Shown piece by piece: positions 1-9,109 of a stretch of DNA of 64,000 bases (positions are counted from its first letter, which is position 1; each line of letters starts with the position of its first letter). A program made the position numbers and the translations under genes. Under the pieces are notes generated by a model that searched no databases, had not been told where the DNA came from, and was given only the letters and a program-made list of their open reading frames with translations. Origin of the DNA: Afifella marina DSM 2698 (GTDB lineage: Bacteria; Pseudomonadota; Alphaproteobacteria; Rhizobiales; Afifellaceae); assembly GCF_900102695.1 (NCBI RefSeq), contig NZ_FMVW01000001.1:310001-374000 (forward strand), written 5' to 3'.

Positions 1-149
1 GCTGTCTCGACGAGGCCTAGCCGCCGCGTCGCCGCGTGGGAGCCCTGCATCCCTCTGCCGGCTGATATGTGCCGCGAAACCAAAGGAAGCCTGGGCCCGT
101 TCCCCGAGTGAATTCCATGAACACTCGGCGGAAGGGAGGAAGCATCCCG

Positions 150-947
150 ATGGATCTTCAAATCTCAGATCGTGTCGCCCTGATCACCGGCGCACGTGGC
201 GGCATCGGCTTTGAAACGGCGCGGCTCCTGGCGGAGGAGGGCGCGAAACTCGTGCTTTCCGACCTTCGCATCGACACGCTCGAAGAGGAGGCGAAGCGCC
301 TGCCGACCGACGTGTTGTGCATGGCAGCCGACGTCACCGACCAGAAGGCCGTGGATGCGGTTGCCGCCGCCGGGCGCGAGCGCTTCGGCAGGATCGATAT
401 CGTCGTGCATGCCGCAGGCGTGACGGGGGCCAAGGGTGATCCCATCGACATGAGCGATGAGGATTACCGGGAGGCCTGGGACATCGATTTCATGTCGGCG
501 GTGCGCATGGCGCGGGCGACGTTGCCCGGCATGCGCGAAGCGAAATGGGGGCGCTTCATCTGCGTGACCTCGGAAAACGCCGTGCAGCCCTATTGGGAAG
601 AAGCCACGTACAACGCCGCGAAGGCCGCGCTTTCCGCATTCGTCAAGAACATCTCCTATCGGGAGGCGAAGAACGGCATCCTCTGCAACACCGTCGCGCC
701 CGCCTTCATCGAGACGCCGATGACCGACGGCATGATGAAGCAGCGTGCCGAGAAGCTCGGCGTCTCTTTCGAGGACGCGATCCAGAGCTTCCTCGATGAA
801 GAACGGCCAGGGATTGCCTTGAAACGGCGCGGGCAGGCTTCGGAGGTGGCCGCGGCCATCGCGCTTCTTGCCTCCGAGCGCGGCTCCTTCATCAACGGCT
901 CGAACCTGCGCGTCGACGGCGGTTCGGTGCAATCCGTGCAGACGTGA
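150..947 (+). CDS. SDR family NAD(P)-dependent oxidoreductase
   Basis: A 265-residue classical short-chain dehydrogenase/reductase, expected to be cytosolic. Seen: the Rossmann glycine motif TGARGGIG (residues 13-20), HAAG (87-90) in place of NNAG, catalytic Ser141, and YNAAK with Tyr154 and Lys158. The C-terminal region has the usual 'INGSNLRVDGG' substrate-loop ending. The ATG at 150 is chosen over one at 69 because GGGAGGA lies 10 bases upstream and the protein then begins at the fold. The substrate cannot be told from sequence. The gene converges on the XRE regulator 7 bases downstream, with no terminator visible between them. Confidence 0.9.
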   Translation: MDLQISDRVALITGARGGIGFETARLLAEEGAKLVLSDLRIDTLEEEAKRLPTDVLCMAADVTDQKAVDAVAAAGRERFGRIDIVVHAAGVTGAKGDPIDMSDEDYREAWDIDFMSAVRMARATLPGMREAKWGRFICVTSENAVQPYWEEATYNAAKAALSAFVKNISYREAKNGILCNTVAPAFIETPMTDGMMKQRAEKLGVSFEDAIQSFLDEERPGIALKRRGQASEVAAAIALLASERGSFINGSNLRVDGGSVQSVQT

Positions 948-954
948 GGCGGCG

Positions 955-1362
955 CTATTCGCTGCGGCTGGCGCTGTCGTGCAGCCGGCCGAGACGCTCT
1001 GCGGCCTCCGACAGGCGGCGCGACAGGAGGAGAGCTTCGCTCGAAAGATGCGCGATCTCCGTGCGCAGCATCGCCGCTTCCTGAGCCATCGGCTCTTCGT
1101 CGGCGGGCGCCACGCCGCGGCCGATCAGAAGCCACATCGGGCTGACGCCGAGGATGCCGGCGAGCATGTTGAGGCGGTTCGCCCGTGGCTCGGCGCGATC
1201 GTTTTCCCATTGCGAGAGCGTTGAGGTCTTGACGCCGAGCCGGCGGGCGAGCTGCGCCGTGGAGAGGCCGATGGCGTCACGGGCGCGGACGATGCGGCCG
1301 CCGAGCGTGTCGCCGTCATCGGCATCAAAATCGGTCGGGCTGCTTGTCGTGGCGGCTTCCAT
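955..1362 (-). CDS. XRE-family helix-turn-helix transcriptional regulator
   Basis: A 135-residue DNA-binding protein. Residues about 21-75 form a Cro/CI-type HTH (GLSTAQLARRLGVKTSTLSQ, then WENDRAEP). The C-terminal 50 residues are Glu/Ala/Leu-rich and probably helical, perhaps for dimerisation. No effector domain is visible. It is divergent from the AI-2E-type transporter gene. The 160-base gap between their starts holds GATC-centred inverted repeats that could be its operator, so autoregulation plus control of the transporter is a plausible inference. Confidence 0.88.
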   Translation of the reverse strand: MEAATTSSPTDFDADDGDTLGGRIVRARDAIGLSTAQLARRLGVKTSTLSQWENDRAEPRANRLNMLAGILGVSPMWLLIGRGVAPADEEPMAQEAAMLRTEIAHLSSEALLLSRRLSEAAERLGRLHDSASRSE

Positions 1363-1414
1363 GCTTAATTCCCCCAGGGACTGGCGCGGTAGAGCATGCC
1401 GGGCGGCACACTAT

Positions 1415-1455
1415 TGATCATCTGATCGAACGATCACACGGGGCCTGCGATCGCA
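1415..1455. promoter_or_regulatory. GATC-centred palindromes in the divergent XRE/transporter intergenic region
   Basis: Three short dyads lie between the two divergent starts: TGATCA at 1415-1420, TGATCG-AA-CGATCA at 1423-1436 (6-bp arms, 2-bp centre) and TGCGATCGCA at 1446-1455. Their position 53 bp upstream of the regulator start and their dyad form suit an XRE-type dimer. Binding is inferred, not shown. Confidence 0.45.
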
Positions 1456-1522
1456 ACGGGTGCGTAGTCGCGCGGCAGCGCTCGCGTTTTGCCCCGAATT
1501 CTCATCGTTTGGAGAAAACATA

Positions 1523-2587
1523 TTGCACGAAGACGGCAAAGAATCCACCGGCCGCATCGTCTCCCGCGCCGCGATTTTCCTCGCCGGCGTCGTGGTTCTC
1601 TTCGTTTTATGGAAGGCGACGTCGGCTCTTCTTCTGGTTTTCGCCGGTCTCGTGCTGGCCGCCGCTTTGAGCTTTGCCTCCGACGGCCTGCACCGGCTGA
1701 CGCGGTTGCCGACGCGCCTTGCGAAGATTTTCATCTATCTGGCAGCCTTCGGAGCGATCTTCGCGGTGATCGGCTGGGGCGGAGCGACGCTCGCGGCGCA
1801 GGCGAGCGATCTCCTGGCGCGGACCGATACGTTGATGCGCAATTGGGGCGATCAGCTCTCGCAGCTCGGTTTCAGCTTCATCAAGCCGAACGGCGACGTT
1901 CAGCTCTCTCAGATGATGCCGAACCTGAAGGCGATGATGGGCGATGTCGGCCGTGTCGTCAGCCTTATGTTCGGCAGCCTCGCCAACGCGGTCATCGTCG
2001 TGTTCTTAGGGATTTTTGTATCCTGGTCGCCGAGAACCTATCGCGATGGGTTTTTGCATCTCGTCCCCGTCAAGCGGCGCGACCGGTTTCGTGAGGTGAT
2101 CGAGGGAGCTGCGGAAAATCTCGGCTGGTGGATGGCCGGTCAGGCGATCAGCATGACGATCATCTTTTCGGCGAGTTGGATCGTGCTCTGGCTGATCGAT
2201 ATGCCCTATGCCTTCCTGCTGGCGTTGCAGGCGGGGCTTCTCGCCTTCATTCCGACGCTCGGTCCCGCGATCGCAGGTGTGGTGATCATCCTGGCGGGCC
2301 TGTCGGTGTCGGCGACGATGGCCCTTTGGGGGGTGGGTGCCTACGTGCTCATCCAGGGGCTCGAGAGCAACATCACGCAGCCCCTGGTGCAGCAGCGCAC
2401 GACGTCGCTGCCGCCGGCGCTGACCCTTTCCACGCAGCTCGTCTTTGCCGCCGTTCTGGGCGGACTTGGGATGGCGCTCGCCGTCCCCCTTCTGGCCGTC
2501 GGCATCGTCTTCGTGCGCGAACTTTACGTGAAGGACACACTCGAAGGCGGAGACCGGCTCGCAGATGATGAGCGAAGTGCGGTTTAG
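1523..2587 (+). CDS. AI-2E/PerM family membrane transporter
   Basis: About 354 residues, polytopic inner-membrane protein of the AI-2E transporter (PerM/YdiK) family. Seen: two N-terminal hydrophobic helices, a soluble stretch around residues 95-150, then several hydrophobic segments including one centred on LALQAGLLAFIPTLGPAIAG. That central Pro/Gly-rich stretch and the C-terminal AVPLLAVGIVFVRELY are family hallmarks. The TTG at 1523 is preferred over an ATG at 1460 because GGAG lies 8 bases upstream and the first membrane helix follows at once. The family name does not establish AI-2 transport; many members have other or unknown substrates. It is divergent from the XRE regulator. Confidence 0.85.
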   Translation: MHEDGKESTGRIVSRAAIFLAGVVVLFVLWKATSALLLVFAGLVLAAALSFASDGLHRLTRLPTRLAKIFIYLAAFGAIFAVIGWGGATLAAQASDLLARTDTLMRNWGDQLSQLGFSFIKPNGDVQLSQMMPNLKAMMGDVGRVVSLMFGSLANAVIVVFLGIFVSWSPRTYRDGFLHLVPVKRRDRFREVIEGAAENLGWWMAGQAISMTIIFSASWIVLWLIDMPYAFLLALQAGLLAFIPTLGPAIAGVVIILAGLSVSATMALWGVGAYVLIQGLESNITQPLVQQRTTSLPPALTLSTQLVFAAVLGGLGMALAVPLLAVGIVFVRELYVKDTLEGGDRLADDERSAV

Positions 2588-2653
2588 GGGCGATCCTGGC
2601 GTCGCCCCCTGTTGCGAAGTCTGCCGCTCAGAAAGCGTGACCGCCGGAGGCAT

Positions 2654-2693
2654 AAAAAACGCCCCGGTCCGCGGAAAGCGGGCCGGGGCGTTT
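2654..2693 (-). terminator. Rho-independent terminator, probably bidirectional
   Basis: A 16-bp stem (one G-U pair) runs from 2657 to 2693 with a GGAAA loop. On the minus strand it is followed by six T residues (A run at 2654-2659). It lies between convergent genes and would mainly end the L,D-transpeptidase transcript. The plus strand has only TTT after the stem. Confidence 0.88.
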
Positions 2694-2718
2694 CGGTGCA
2701 GCGTTCGAGGGTAAACGC

Positions 2719-3348
2719 TTAGCGAACGATAACCTTGGTGCCGACCTTGGCGAGATAGTGCAGCTCGATCACGTCATGGTTCATCATGCGGATGCAGCCG
2801 GAGGAGACGTTGTGCCCGATCGTCCACGGCTCGTTGGTGCCATGGATGCGGTACATCGTGTCCTTGTTGCCGTCGAAGAGATAAAGCGCACGCGCGCCGA
2901 GCGGGTTGTCCGGACCGCCGGGCATGCCGCCCGAATATTCGACGAGCCGCGGCTCGCGCTCAATCATTTCCTTGGGAGGGGTCCAGGTCGGCCAGTCGGC
3001 CTTGGCGCCGACGCGCACCTCGCCGGTCCAGCCGAAACCTTCGCGCCCGACGCCGACGCCGTAGCGGATCGCCTCGCCATTGGGCAGCGTGTAGTAGAGA
3101 AACTTGCTCTGGGAATCGATGATGATCGTGCCCGGCGCTTCCGGTCCGTCATAGGCCACAATGTGGCGGCGATACTCCGGCGCCGGTCCGCGCTGATGGC
3201 TTTGATGCGGCTGAATCGTGACGAGCTGCCGCTGCACGGGATCGAAATAGCGCAGCGTCTGCGCCTGGGCCGTGACCGGCGTGAGAGTGGCGAAGACCAC
3301 CGCCAAAGCGGCCGACGAAGCCAGGGTTCGGGCAAGAACGTTGCGCAT
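2719..3348 (-). CDS. L,D-transpeptidase (YkuD domain), paralogue 1
   Basis: A 209-residue secreted enzyme. L,D-transpeptidases make 3-3 peptidoglycan cross-links or attach proteins to the wall in the periplasm. The signal peptide occupies residues 1 to about 30 and ends AQAQ. The YkuD domain covers about 70-209, with His169 and the SSGC motif carrying Cys185 as nucleophile, followed by Ile-Arg. The start at 3348 is chosen because it begins the signal peptide and has GGAGG just upstream; a start at 3465 would add an implausible leader. It is first of three same-strand paralogues. Confidence 0.94.
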   Translation of the reverse strand: MRNVLARTLASSAALAVVFATLTPVTAQAQTLRYFDPVQRQLVTIQPHQSHQRGPAPEYRRHIVAYDGPEAPGTIIIDSQSKFLYYTLPNGEAIRYGVGVGREGFGWTGEVRVGAKADWPTWTPPKEMIEREPRLVEYSGGMPGGPDNPLGARALYLFDGNKDTMYRIHGTNEPWTIGHNVSSGCIRMMNHDVIELHYLAKVGTKVIVR

Positions 3349-3492
3349 GAGTGCCTCCGATTTCGCAGCGCGGGGAAGATGTGACGCTCCCCGCCGCTGC
3401 GTCATTTCGGCACATAAATGCGCGACACATTCGAATCGTTCCATGCGGACGAAAAGTGACGCCAATGCGTCACCTTTGCGTCGAGGAACCTG

Positions 3493-4110
3493 TCAAAGAA
3501 CGATGACTTTCGCGCCCGGCTTCACGCGGTTGTAGAGGTCGATGACGTCGTCGTTCACGAGGCGGATGCAGCCTGACGAGACGTTGAGGCCGATCGTCCA
3601 GGGTTCGTTGGTGCCGTGGATGCGGTAGAGCGTGTCGCGGCCTCCGTCGAAGAGATAGAGCGCGCGCGCACCAAGCGGATTGCTCGGCCCGCCGGGCATG
3701 CCGTTGGCATATTTCTTCAAACGCGGCTCACGCGCGATCATTTCCTGGGGCGGGAACCAGCGCGGCCATTCGCTCTTGCGGGCAACATGCACCTCACCGT
3801 CCCAGCCGAAGCCTTCGCGTCCGACGCCGATGCCGTAGCGCACGGCCCGATTGTGCGACAAGACGTAGTAGAGGAAGTGCTTGTTGGTATCGATGATGAT
3901 CGTGCCGGGCGCCTCCTTCGTGGAGAAGCGCACTGTCTGCCGGTGGTATTTCGCCGGCGGCTTGCGGTTCTTCGAGTAGCGCTGATCGACTTCCACGAAG
4001 CCGCCGCTCACCGGGTCGAAGAATGTGAGCGCCTGGGCGCTGCCGAAAAGCCCCAGCACGAGAAAGGCGATGGCCGGCAGGCCTGCGCGGATCAGTCTGC
4101 GATGAAACAT
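3493..4110 (-). CDS. L,D-transpeptidase (YkuD domain), paralogue 2
   Basis: A 205-residue secreted YkuD-domain protein. The signal peptide (about 1-27) has a core around IAFLVLGLFG. The catalytic pair is His165 and Cys181, in RIHGTNEPWTIG...SSGC, the same spacing as paralogue 1. The mature parts are very similar, including a shared FDPV segment right after the signal peptide, so a tandem duplication is likely. An AGAGG ribosome site precedes the start by 8 bases. A 144-bp gap separates it from paralogue 1 and 209 bp from paralogue 3, so each may have its own promoter. Confidence 0.94.
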   Translation of the reverse strand: MFHRRLIRAGLPAIAFLVLGLFGSAQALTFFDPVSGGFVEVDQRYSKNRKPPAKYHRQTVRFSTKEAPGTIIIDTNKHFLYYVLSHNRAVRYGIGVGREGFGWDGEVHVARKSEWPRWFPPQEMIAREPRLKKYANGMPGGPSNPLGARALYLFDGGRDTLYRIHGTNEPWTIGLNVSSGCIRLVNDDVIDLYNRVKPGAKVIVL

Positions 4111-4136
4111 GCGATCAACCTCTTACTCCTTGCAAA

Positions 4137-4148
4137 CTTTCTAGAAAG
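4137..4148. promoter_or_regulatory. 12-bp perfect palindrome upstream of L,D-transpeptidase 2
   Basis: CTTTCTAGAAAG is a perfect 12-bp palindrome 27 bp upstream of the paralogue 2 start, in promoter/leader position. It may be an operator half-site pair. A chance occurrence is possible. Confidence 0.3.
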
Positions 4149-4319
4149 CCGGTCACGCGCCCACAAGTCGCGCATGACGCTGCAACGCACATGCGGCCGC
4201 AGGTGTGGCGCATCTGCCATTGTCGTATGCCGCTCAACTGCGGGCTCCGGGACAGGCTCGGAACACCACGACAAACGGCTGTCTTGCGGGATTTGAGACG
4301 AGTGGCCGGGCGCGTTCGC

Positions 4320-5348
4320 TTAAAGCACGACGACTTCGGTGCCGACGCCGACCTGATTGTAGAGCTCGATCACGTCCTCGTTGCGCATGCGGATGCAGCC
4401 GGAGGAGACGGCATGGCCGATCGTCCAGGGCTGGTTCGAGCCGTGGATGCGGTAAAGTGTGGAGCCGAGATAAAGCGCACGGGCGCCGAGCGGATTGTCC
4501 GGCCCGCCTTCCATATGGTCGGGCAGGCCCGGCTGGCGTGCCTTCATCTCCTCGGGCGGATACCAGGACGGCCATTCCGCCTTGCGCGTCACCGTGTGCT
4601 TGCCGGCCCATTGAAAGCCCGGCCGGCCGACGCCGACGCCATAGCGTTTCGCCTTGCCGCCCGCCTGCACCAGGTAGAGGTAGCGATTGTTGGTATCGAT
4701 GACGATCGTGCCGGGCGCCTGGCTCGTCTGGTAATCGACGATTGTCGGAAGGTAGGCGGGATCGATCGAACGCGCGGCCGGACGGGCCGCGACCTTCGGG
4801 GCTGCCGGGGCGACACGGGGTGCATTCACCGGGGTGACGGGGCGCATCTGGCGCGGCGCGGGTCGTGTGACGACGCGCGGCTCCTGGCGCAGATAGACGG
4901 GTGTCGGATAACGCCCAGAATTGGCGCGCGCCGGCACCTGCCGCTGCGAAGGTGGCGGCGCGATAAAGCGGGCCGGTTGATTGCGGGAACGATAGACCGC
5001 GCGCGGCTGAGGCTGCGGCGCCTGCGGCGAGGCATAGAGGCGGCGTTGCGGCTGCGCGTAGAGCTGGCGCTGCGGCTGCGCATAATACTGCGCCCGCGGC
5101 TGAGGATCGAAGAGAACCTGCAGAAGGCCGCGCTTTTCGGCGACGGCTTGCGGCCTGCGGGAATCGGCGAGCATGATCGGACGCGCAGCAGCCCCCTGGG
5201 CCGGCCCGGCCGCCAGTTGCGCCAGCCATTCCTGCTCCAATTCGGCCTTCAGCGGCACGGCCGGCTTGCCGCTCGCCCCGGCCATCGTCGCCTGAGGCGT
5301 GAGCGCACCAAGGCTCAGCAGTGCAAGCGTGAGAAGAACCTGCTTCAT
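4320..5348 (-). CDS. L,D-transpeptidase with long Pro/Gln/Arg-rich linker, paralogue 3
   Basis: A 342-residue secreted YkuD-domain protein, much longer than its two neighbours. After a signal peptide (about 1-22, ending TMA) comes a low-complexity stretch of about 150 residues rich in Pro, Gln, Arg and Tyr, including near-repeats of LYAQPQRR around residues 88-105. The catalytic domain is C-terminal with His302 and Cys318 (SSGC). The basic, extended linker could span or bind peptidoglycan, which is inference. The ATG at 5348 has GAGGG 5 bases upstream; a GTG 15 bases further up is less likely. Confidence 0.93.
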   Translation of the reverse strand: MKQVLLTLALLSLGALTPQATMAGASGKPAVPLKAELEQEWLAQLAAGPAQGAAARPIMLADSRRPQAVAEKRGLLQVLFDPQPRAQYYAQPQRQLYAQPQRRLYASPQAPQPQPRAVYRSRNQPARFIAPPPSQRQVPARANSGRYPTPVYLRQEPRVVTRPAPRQMRPVTPVNAPRVAPAAPKVAARPAARSIDPAYLPTIVDYQTSQAPGTIVIDTNNRYLYLVQAGGKAKRYGVGVGRPGFQWAGKHTVTRKAEWPSWYPPEEMKARQPGLPDHMEGGPDNPLGARALYLGSTLYRIHGSNQPWTIGHAVSSGCIRMRNEDVIELYNQVGVGTEVVVL

Positions 5349-5579
5349 CGAAACCCTCGTCACCCAGCGTCGCAGTCAGTTGAGATTGCGGCAGTTTTTA
5401 AGAGATGCAGACGACGCTAGTGCGAGGCTGACAAATGCGGGTAAACGCCGCCCCGAAACCCGAAAATGCAGTGAATTTCGGGTTGCCGAAGAGGCTTAAG
5501 GAAGAGTGAATGGGGGCGCAGAGCGCGGAAACGACGGCAGAGCGATGATAATGCATGCGAAACGAGGAGGCGAAGGCCT

Positions 5580-6245
5580 GTGAGCGAAAGTGACGAGACC
5601 GGCGCAACGAAGGGCCTGGTGCGCGAGGATGACGGCCAAAACCGCTGTTTCTGGTGCGCGGGCGATGCTCTCTACCGCACCTATCACGATCGCGAATGGG
5701 GCCGGCCGGTTAAGGACGATATCCGGCTTTTCGAAAAGATCTGCCTGGAAGGCTTTCAGTCCGGCCTCTCGTGGCTGACGATCTTGAGGAAGCGCGAGAA
5801 TTTCCGTGCCGCCTTCGCCGGTTTCGATTTTCGCGAAGTCGCGCGCTTCGGCGAACCGGAGGTCGAGAATCTTCTCAAGGATGCCGGCATCATCCGCCAT
5901 CGCGGCAAGATCGTTTCGACCATCAACAACGCCAAACGGGCGATCGAGATCGTGGAAGAGACGGGCTCTCTCGCGTCGTTCTTCTGGAGTTTCGAACCTC
6001 ACGAGCACGCAAGGCCCGAACGCCTCGACCATGCGACGCTCGTGAAACTCGCCCACACGGAGGAATCGGCCGCTCTCTCCAAAACGCTGAAGAAGCGCGG
6101 CTGGTCGTTTGTCGGGCCGACGACCGTCTATGCCTTCATGCAGGCGATGGGCCTCGTCAACGACCACATCGAAGGCTGTTTCTGCCGCGACGAGGTGGAA
6201 GAGGCGCGCCGGGCTTTCACGCGGCCGCTCCCGAAAGGGGCATAG
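5580..6245 (+). CDS. tag: DNA-3-methyladenine glycosylase I
   Basis: A 221-residue Tag-family glycosylase, which removes 3-methyladenine from alkylated DNA in base excision repair. Seen: N-terminal CFWC and YHDREWG (the Cys and His that bind zinc in E. coli Tag), ICLEGFQSGLSW, DAGIIRHRGKI, and the C-terminal NDHIEGC carrying the other His/Cys zinc ligands. The GTG start has a GAGGAGG site 9 bases upstream. It carries about 20 extra N-terminal residues compared with E. coli Tag. A 155-bp gap separates it from hisS. Confidence 0.96.
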   Translation: MSESDETGATKGLVREDDGQNRCFWCAGDALYRTYHDREWGRPVKDDIRLFEKICLEGFQSGLSWLTILRKRENFRAAFAGFDFREVARFGEPEVENLLKDAGIIRHRGKIVSTINNAKRAIEIVEETGSLASFFWSFEPHEHARPERLDHATLVKLAHTEESAALSKTLKKRGWSFVGPTTVYAFMQAMGLVNDHIEGCFCRDEVEEARRAFTRPLPKGA

Positions 6246-6400
6246 GACATCCAATTGAAAGGGACGGCGTCTTCCCGTTTAGCCGAAAAGCCTAGGCGCC
6301 CCGTGTCGAGCCGACGCTCCTCGCCCGGTTGCCGCTCCATCCTGCTTCGGCTAGGACAAGCCCGGCTCTGATGCCGAAAACCCAAGCGAAACGATCTGAA

Positions 6401-7948
6401 ATGGCCTCCAAGGACAAGAAGAACAGGCTCCCCGCGCGCCTGCCGCGCGGCTTTATCGACCGCGAGGCCGGCGATATCCGCGCGACCGAAGAGATGCTCG
6501 CCGCGATCAAGCGCGTCTATGAGCGCTATGGCTTCGAGCCGGTCGAGACACCCTTCTTTGAATACACCGAAGCGCTCGGCAAATTCCTGCCCGATCAGGA
6601 CCGCCCGAACGAAGGTGTGTTCTCGCTGCAGGACGACGACGAGGCCTGGCTGTCGCTGCGCTACGATCTGACGGCGCCCTTGGCGCGCTACGTGGCGGAG
6701 AATTACGATCGGCTTCCAAAGCCCTATCGCAGCTATCGCGCCGGCTGGGTGTTCCGCAACGAAAAGCCGGGGCCGGGTCGTTTTCGCCAGTTCATGCAAT
6801 TCGACGCCGATACGGTGGGCGCGCCCTCGGTCGCGGCGGATGCGGAAATCTGCATGATGGCCGCCGACGTCATGGAAGCGCTCGGCGTTGCCCGCGGCGA
6901 CTACGTCATCAAGGTCAACAACCGCAAAGTTCTCGACGGCGTCATGGAGGCGATCGGCCTCGGCGGCGAGGAGAATGCCGGACGCCGCCTGACGGTGTTG
7001 CGCGCGATCGACAAGCTCGACCGGCTCGGCGTCGAAGGCGTGCGCGAGCTTCTGGGCGAAGGCCGCGAGGACGAGAGCGGAGATTTTACGAAGGGCGCGG
7101 GCCTCTCCAAGGAGGGGGCCGAAGCCGTTCTGTCGCTGTTTGATCTCATCGGCTCGAATGAGCGCTCTGGAACGAGCAACGCGCCGGTGATCGAGAAGCT
7201 CAAGGCGTCGACATTCGCCGAGACGGCCGTCTATGCGGAAGGCGTCGGAGAGCTTGCTGAAATCGCCTCGCTCGTCGAAGCCGCGGGTTATGCGACCGAC
7301 CGGATCGAGATCGATCCTTCGATCGTCCGCGGCCTGGAATATTACACTGGCCCGGTTTTCGAGGCGCAGCTCACCTTCGAAGTGCCGAATGAAAAGGGCG
7401 AAAAGGTCGTCTTCGGCTCCGTCGGCGGCGGCGGACGCTATGACGGGCTCGTCGGCCGCTTCCGCGGCGAGGATGTGCCTTCGACCGGCTTTTCCATCGG
7501 CGTGTCGCGCCTTGCCGCGGCCTTGAAGAATCTCGGCAAGCTCGGCTCTGAAAACGAGACCGGACCGGTCGTCGTCACCGTCATGGATAAGTCGCGGCTT
7601 GCCGATTATCAGGCGATCACGACGGAGCTGCGCGTCGGCCTCAACGCTGATCTCGCCCCCTCCGAGCGCCCGGTTCCCGTCGAAATGTATCTCGGCGGCT
7701 CCGGCATGAAGGCGCAGCTCAAATATGCCGATCGCCGCAATGCGCCCTGCGCCATCATCGCCGGCTCCGACGAATTCGACAGCGGCCGCCTGCAGGTGAA
7801 GGATCTTCTGGAGGGCAAGCGGCAGGCTTCGGCGATCGCAAGCCACGAGGAATACAAGGAAGAGCGGCCGGGCCAGTTCGACGTGGCACGCACCAACCTC
7901 GTCGAAGAGGTGAAGGCGCTTTTGAAGCGGCAGCGCGGCGAGGCCTGA
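6401..7948 (+). CDS. hisS: Histidine--tRNA ligase
   Basis: About 515 residues, a class II aminoacyl-tRNA synthetase that charges tRNA-His. Seen: [10 protein letters not shown], motif 2 ([19 protein letters not shown]), the histidine-binding LEYYTGPVF, and [13 protein letters not shown] with motif 3 Arg nearby. The C-terminal anticodon-binding domain follows. The ATG at 6401 ([18 protein letters not shown]) matches the usual alphaproteobacterial N-terminus; an in-frame ATG at 6371 is the alternative. It is the long alphaproteobacterial form and is followed by its paralogue hisZ, so tRNA charging and histidine synthesis are co-located. Confidence 0.96.
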   Translation: MASKDKKNRLPARLPRGFIDREAGDIRATEEMLAAIKRVYERYGFEPVETPFFEYTEALGKFLPDQDRPNEGVFSLQDDDEAWLSLRYDLTAPLARYVAENYDRLPKPYRSYRAGWVFRNEKPGPGRFRQFMQFDADTVGAPSVAADAEICMMAADVMEALGVARGDYVIKVNNRKVLDGVMEAIGLGGEENAGRRLTVLRAIDKLDRLGVEGVRELLGEGREDESGDFTKGAGLSKEGAEAVLSLFDLIGSNERSGTSNAPVIEKLKASTFAETAVYAEGVGELAEIASLVEAAGYATDRIEIDPSIVRGLEYYTGPVFEAQLTFEVPNEKGEKVVFGSVGGGGRYDGLVGRFRGEDVPSTGFSIGVSRLAAALKNLGKLGSENETGPVVVTVMDKSRLADYQAITTELRVGLNADLAPSERPVPVEMYLGGSGMKAQLKYADRRNAPCAIIAGSDEFDSGRLQVKDLLEGKRQASAIASHEEYKEERPGQFDVARTNLVEEVKALLKRQRGEA

Positions 7949-8008
7949 GATGCTGGTGACGCCGGCAGGAAAAGGCGAGGGGGAGCATCTTCCAATGAGC
8001 CTCTCCCT

Positions 8009-9109
8009 ATGAGTTTGCGGCCGCTTTTCGAGGAGGCGGGCGGGCACCTGCTCGAGCTGCCGGTCCTCCATGCCGCCGATCCGTTTCTGGAAACGGCCGG
8101 CGAGGACATCCGCCGGCGCATGTTCGTGACGGAGGGGCCGAGCGGCGAGCGTTTGGCGCTGCGGCCGGATTTTACCATCCCTGTCTGCCTGCACCATCTC
8201 CGTTCCGGCACAGAGGCGGGCCGCTATTTCTATGAGGGCGTCGTCTTCCGTCGTCACGACCGCGGTTCGGCGGAGCGCGCCGAAACGGGTTTTGAGGTGA
8301 TCGGCGAGGCGGAGCGCGCCAATGTCGATGCGGAGCTTCTGGCGCTCGCCGTCGAAGGCGTGCGGCGCACAGGCCTTGGCGAAATGCGCCTCAGGATCGG
8401 CGATATCGGCCTCTTTACGGCACTTCTCGCCGCCCTCGAATTGCCGCTTGCCTGGCGCCAGCGTTTCAGGCGGGCCTTTGGCGACGACCGCCGCATCGAA
8501 GCCCTGATCACGCGCCTGGAAGAGCCGTCGGCAAGCGCGCCCGCCGATCTCGAACCGGAGCTCGAGAGGGCTGCGGATCATGAGAACCGCGACGCGCTGA
8601 CGGCGCTCCTTGCCGAGCGCTTCGAGGCGCAGGGCTATCAGGCCTATGCGAGCCGGGCGCCGGAAGAGATCGCCGCCCGCTTTTTGGAGCAGCGCGCGCT
8701 TTACGAGACCGAAATCGCACCTGAGAAAGTGGCGGTCCTGAAGGCGTTCTTGACCTTGCAGGCCTCGCCGCAGGAGCTTGCCGAACGCCTTGACGAATTC
8801 GGCCGGCGTTTCGGTGTCGATCTCCAAGAGCCGGTCGCACGGCTTGAACGGCGATTGCAAAAGCTCGAGCGCCGCGCCTCTGGGCTCGAAGTCGTCTTCG
8901 AAGCGGGCTTTGGCCGCCCGCTCGATTACTACACGGGCCTCGTCTTCGAGATCCGCGATGCCGCCACGGGGCGATCGGCCGCCGGCGGTGGCCGCTACGA
9001 CCGGCTTCTGGAGATGCTCGGAGCCGATCGGCCGATCCCGGCCGCCGGATTCACCATCGATCTCGGCGAGGCGAGAACCTTCGCTGGCGCGCTCGGAGGT
9101 GTGTCGTGA
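8009..9109 (+). CDS. hisZ: ATP phosphoribosyltransferase regulatory subunit
   Basis: A 366-residue HisS-like protein without a tRNA-charging role. HisZ pairs with short-form HisG to form the hetero-octameric first enzyme of histidine biosynthesis. Seen: [34 protein letters not shown] and GGGRYDRLL, all equivalents of HisS motifs but degenerate. There is no anticodon-binding domain. The start lacks a good Shine-Dalgarno site, and a 60-bp gap separates it from hisS. Its stop overlaps the hisG start by 4 bases (GTGA), so the two subunits are probably translationally coupled. Confidence 0.94.
   Translation: MSLRPLFEEAGGHLLELPVLHAADPFLETAGEDIRRRMFVTEGPSGERLALRPDFTIPVCLHHLRSGTEAGRYFYEGVVFRRHDRGSAERAETGFEVIGEAERANVDAELLALAVEGVRRTGLGEMRLRIGDIGLFTALLAALELPLAWRQRFRRAFGDDRRIEALITRLEEPSASAPADLEPELERAADHENRDALTALLAERFEAQGYQAYASRAPEEIAARFLEQRALYETEIAPEKVAVLKAFLTLQASPQELAERLDEFGRRFGVDLQEPVARLERRLQKLERRASGLEVVFEAGFGRPLDYYTGLVFEIRDAATGRSAAGGGRYDRLLEMLGADRPIPAAGFTIDLGEARTFAGALGGVS

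Noticed and set aside
1-149. Possible end of an upstream gene at the window edge
   Set aside because: Short open stretches exist in more than one frame, but nothing is recognisable in 149 bases.
1446-1455. TGCGATCGCA as a HIP1-type genome marker
   Set aside because: HIP1 is a cyanobacterial repeat; one copy of the core palindrome in an operator-like place is not evidence.
6128-8860. A 910-codon open frame on the minus strand opposite hisS and hisZ
   Set aside because: It is the antisense shadow of high-GC genes with strong family motifs; its translation is rich in Arg/Ala/Asp/Leu with no domain.
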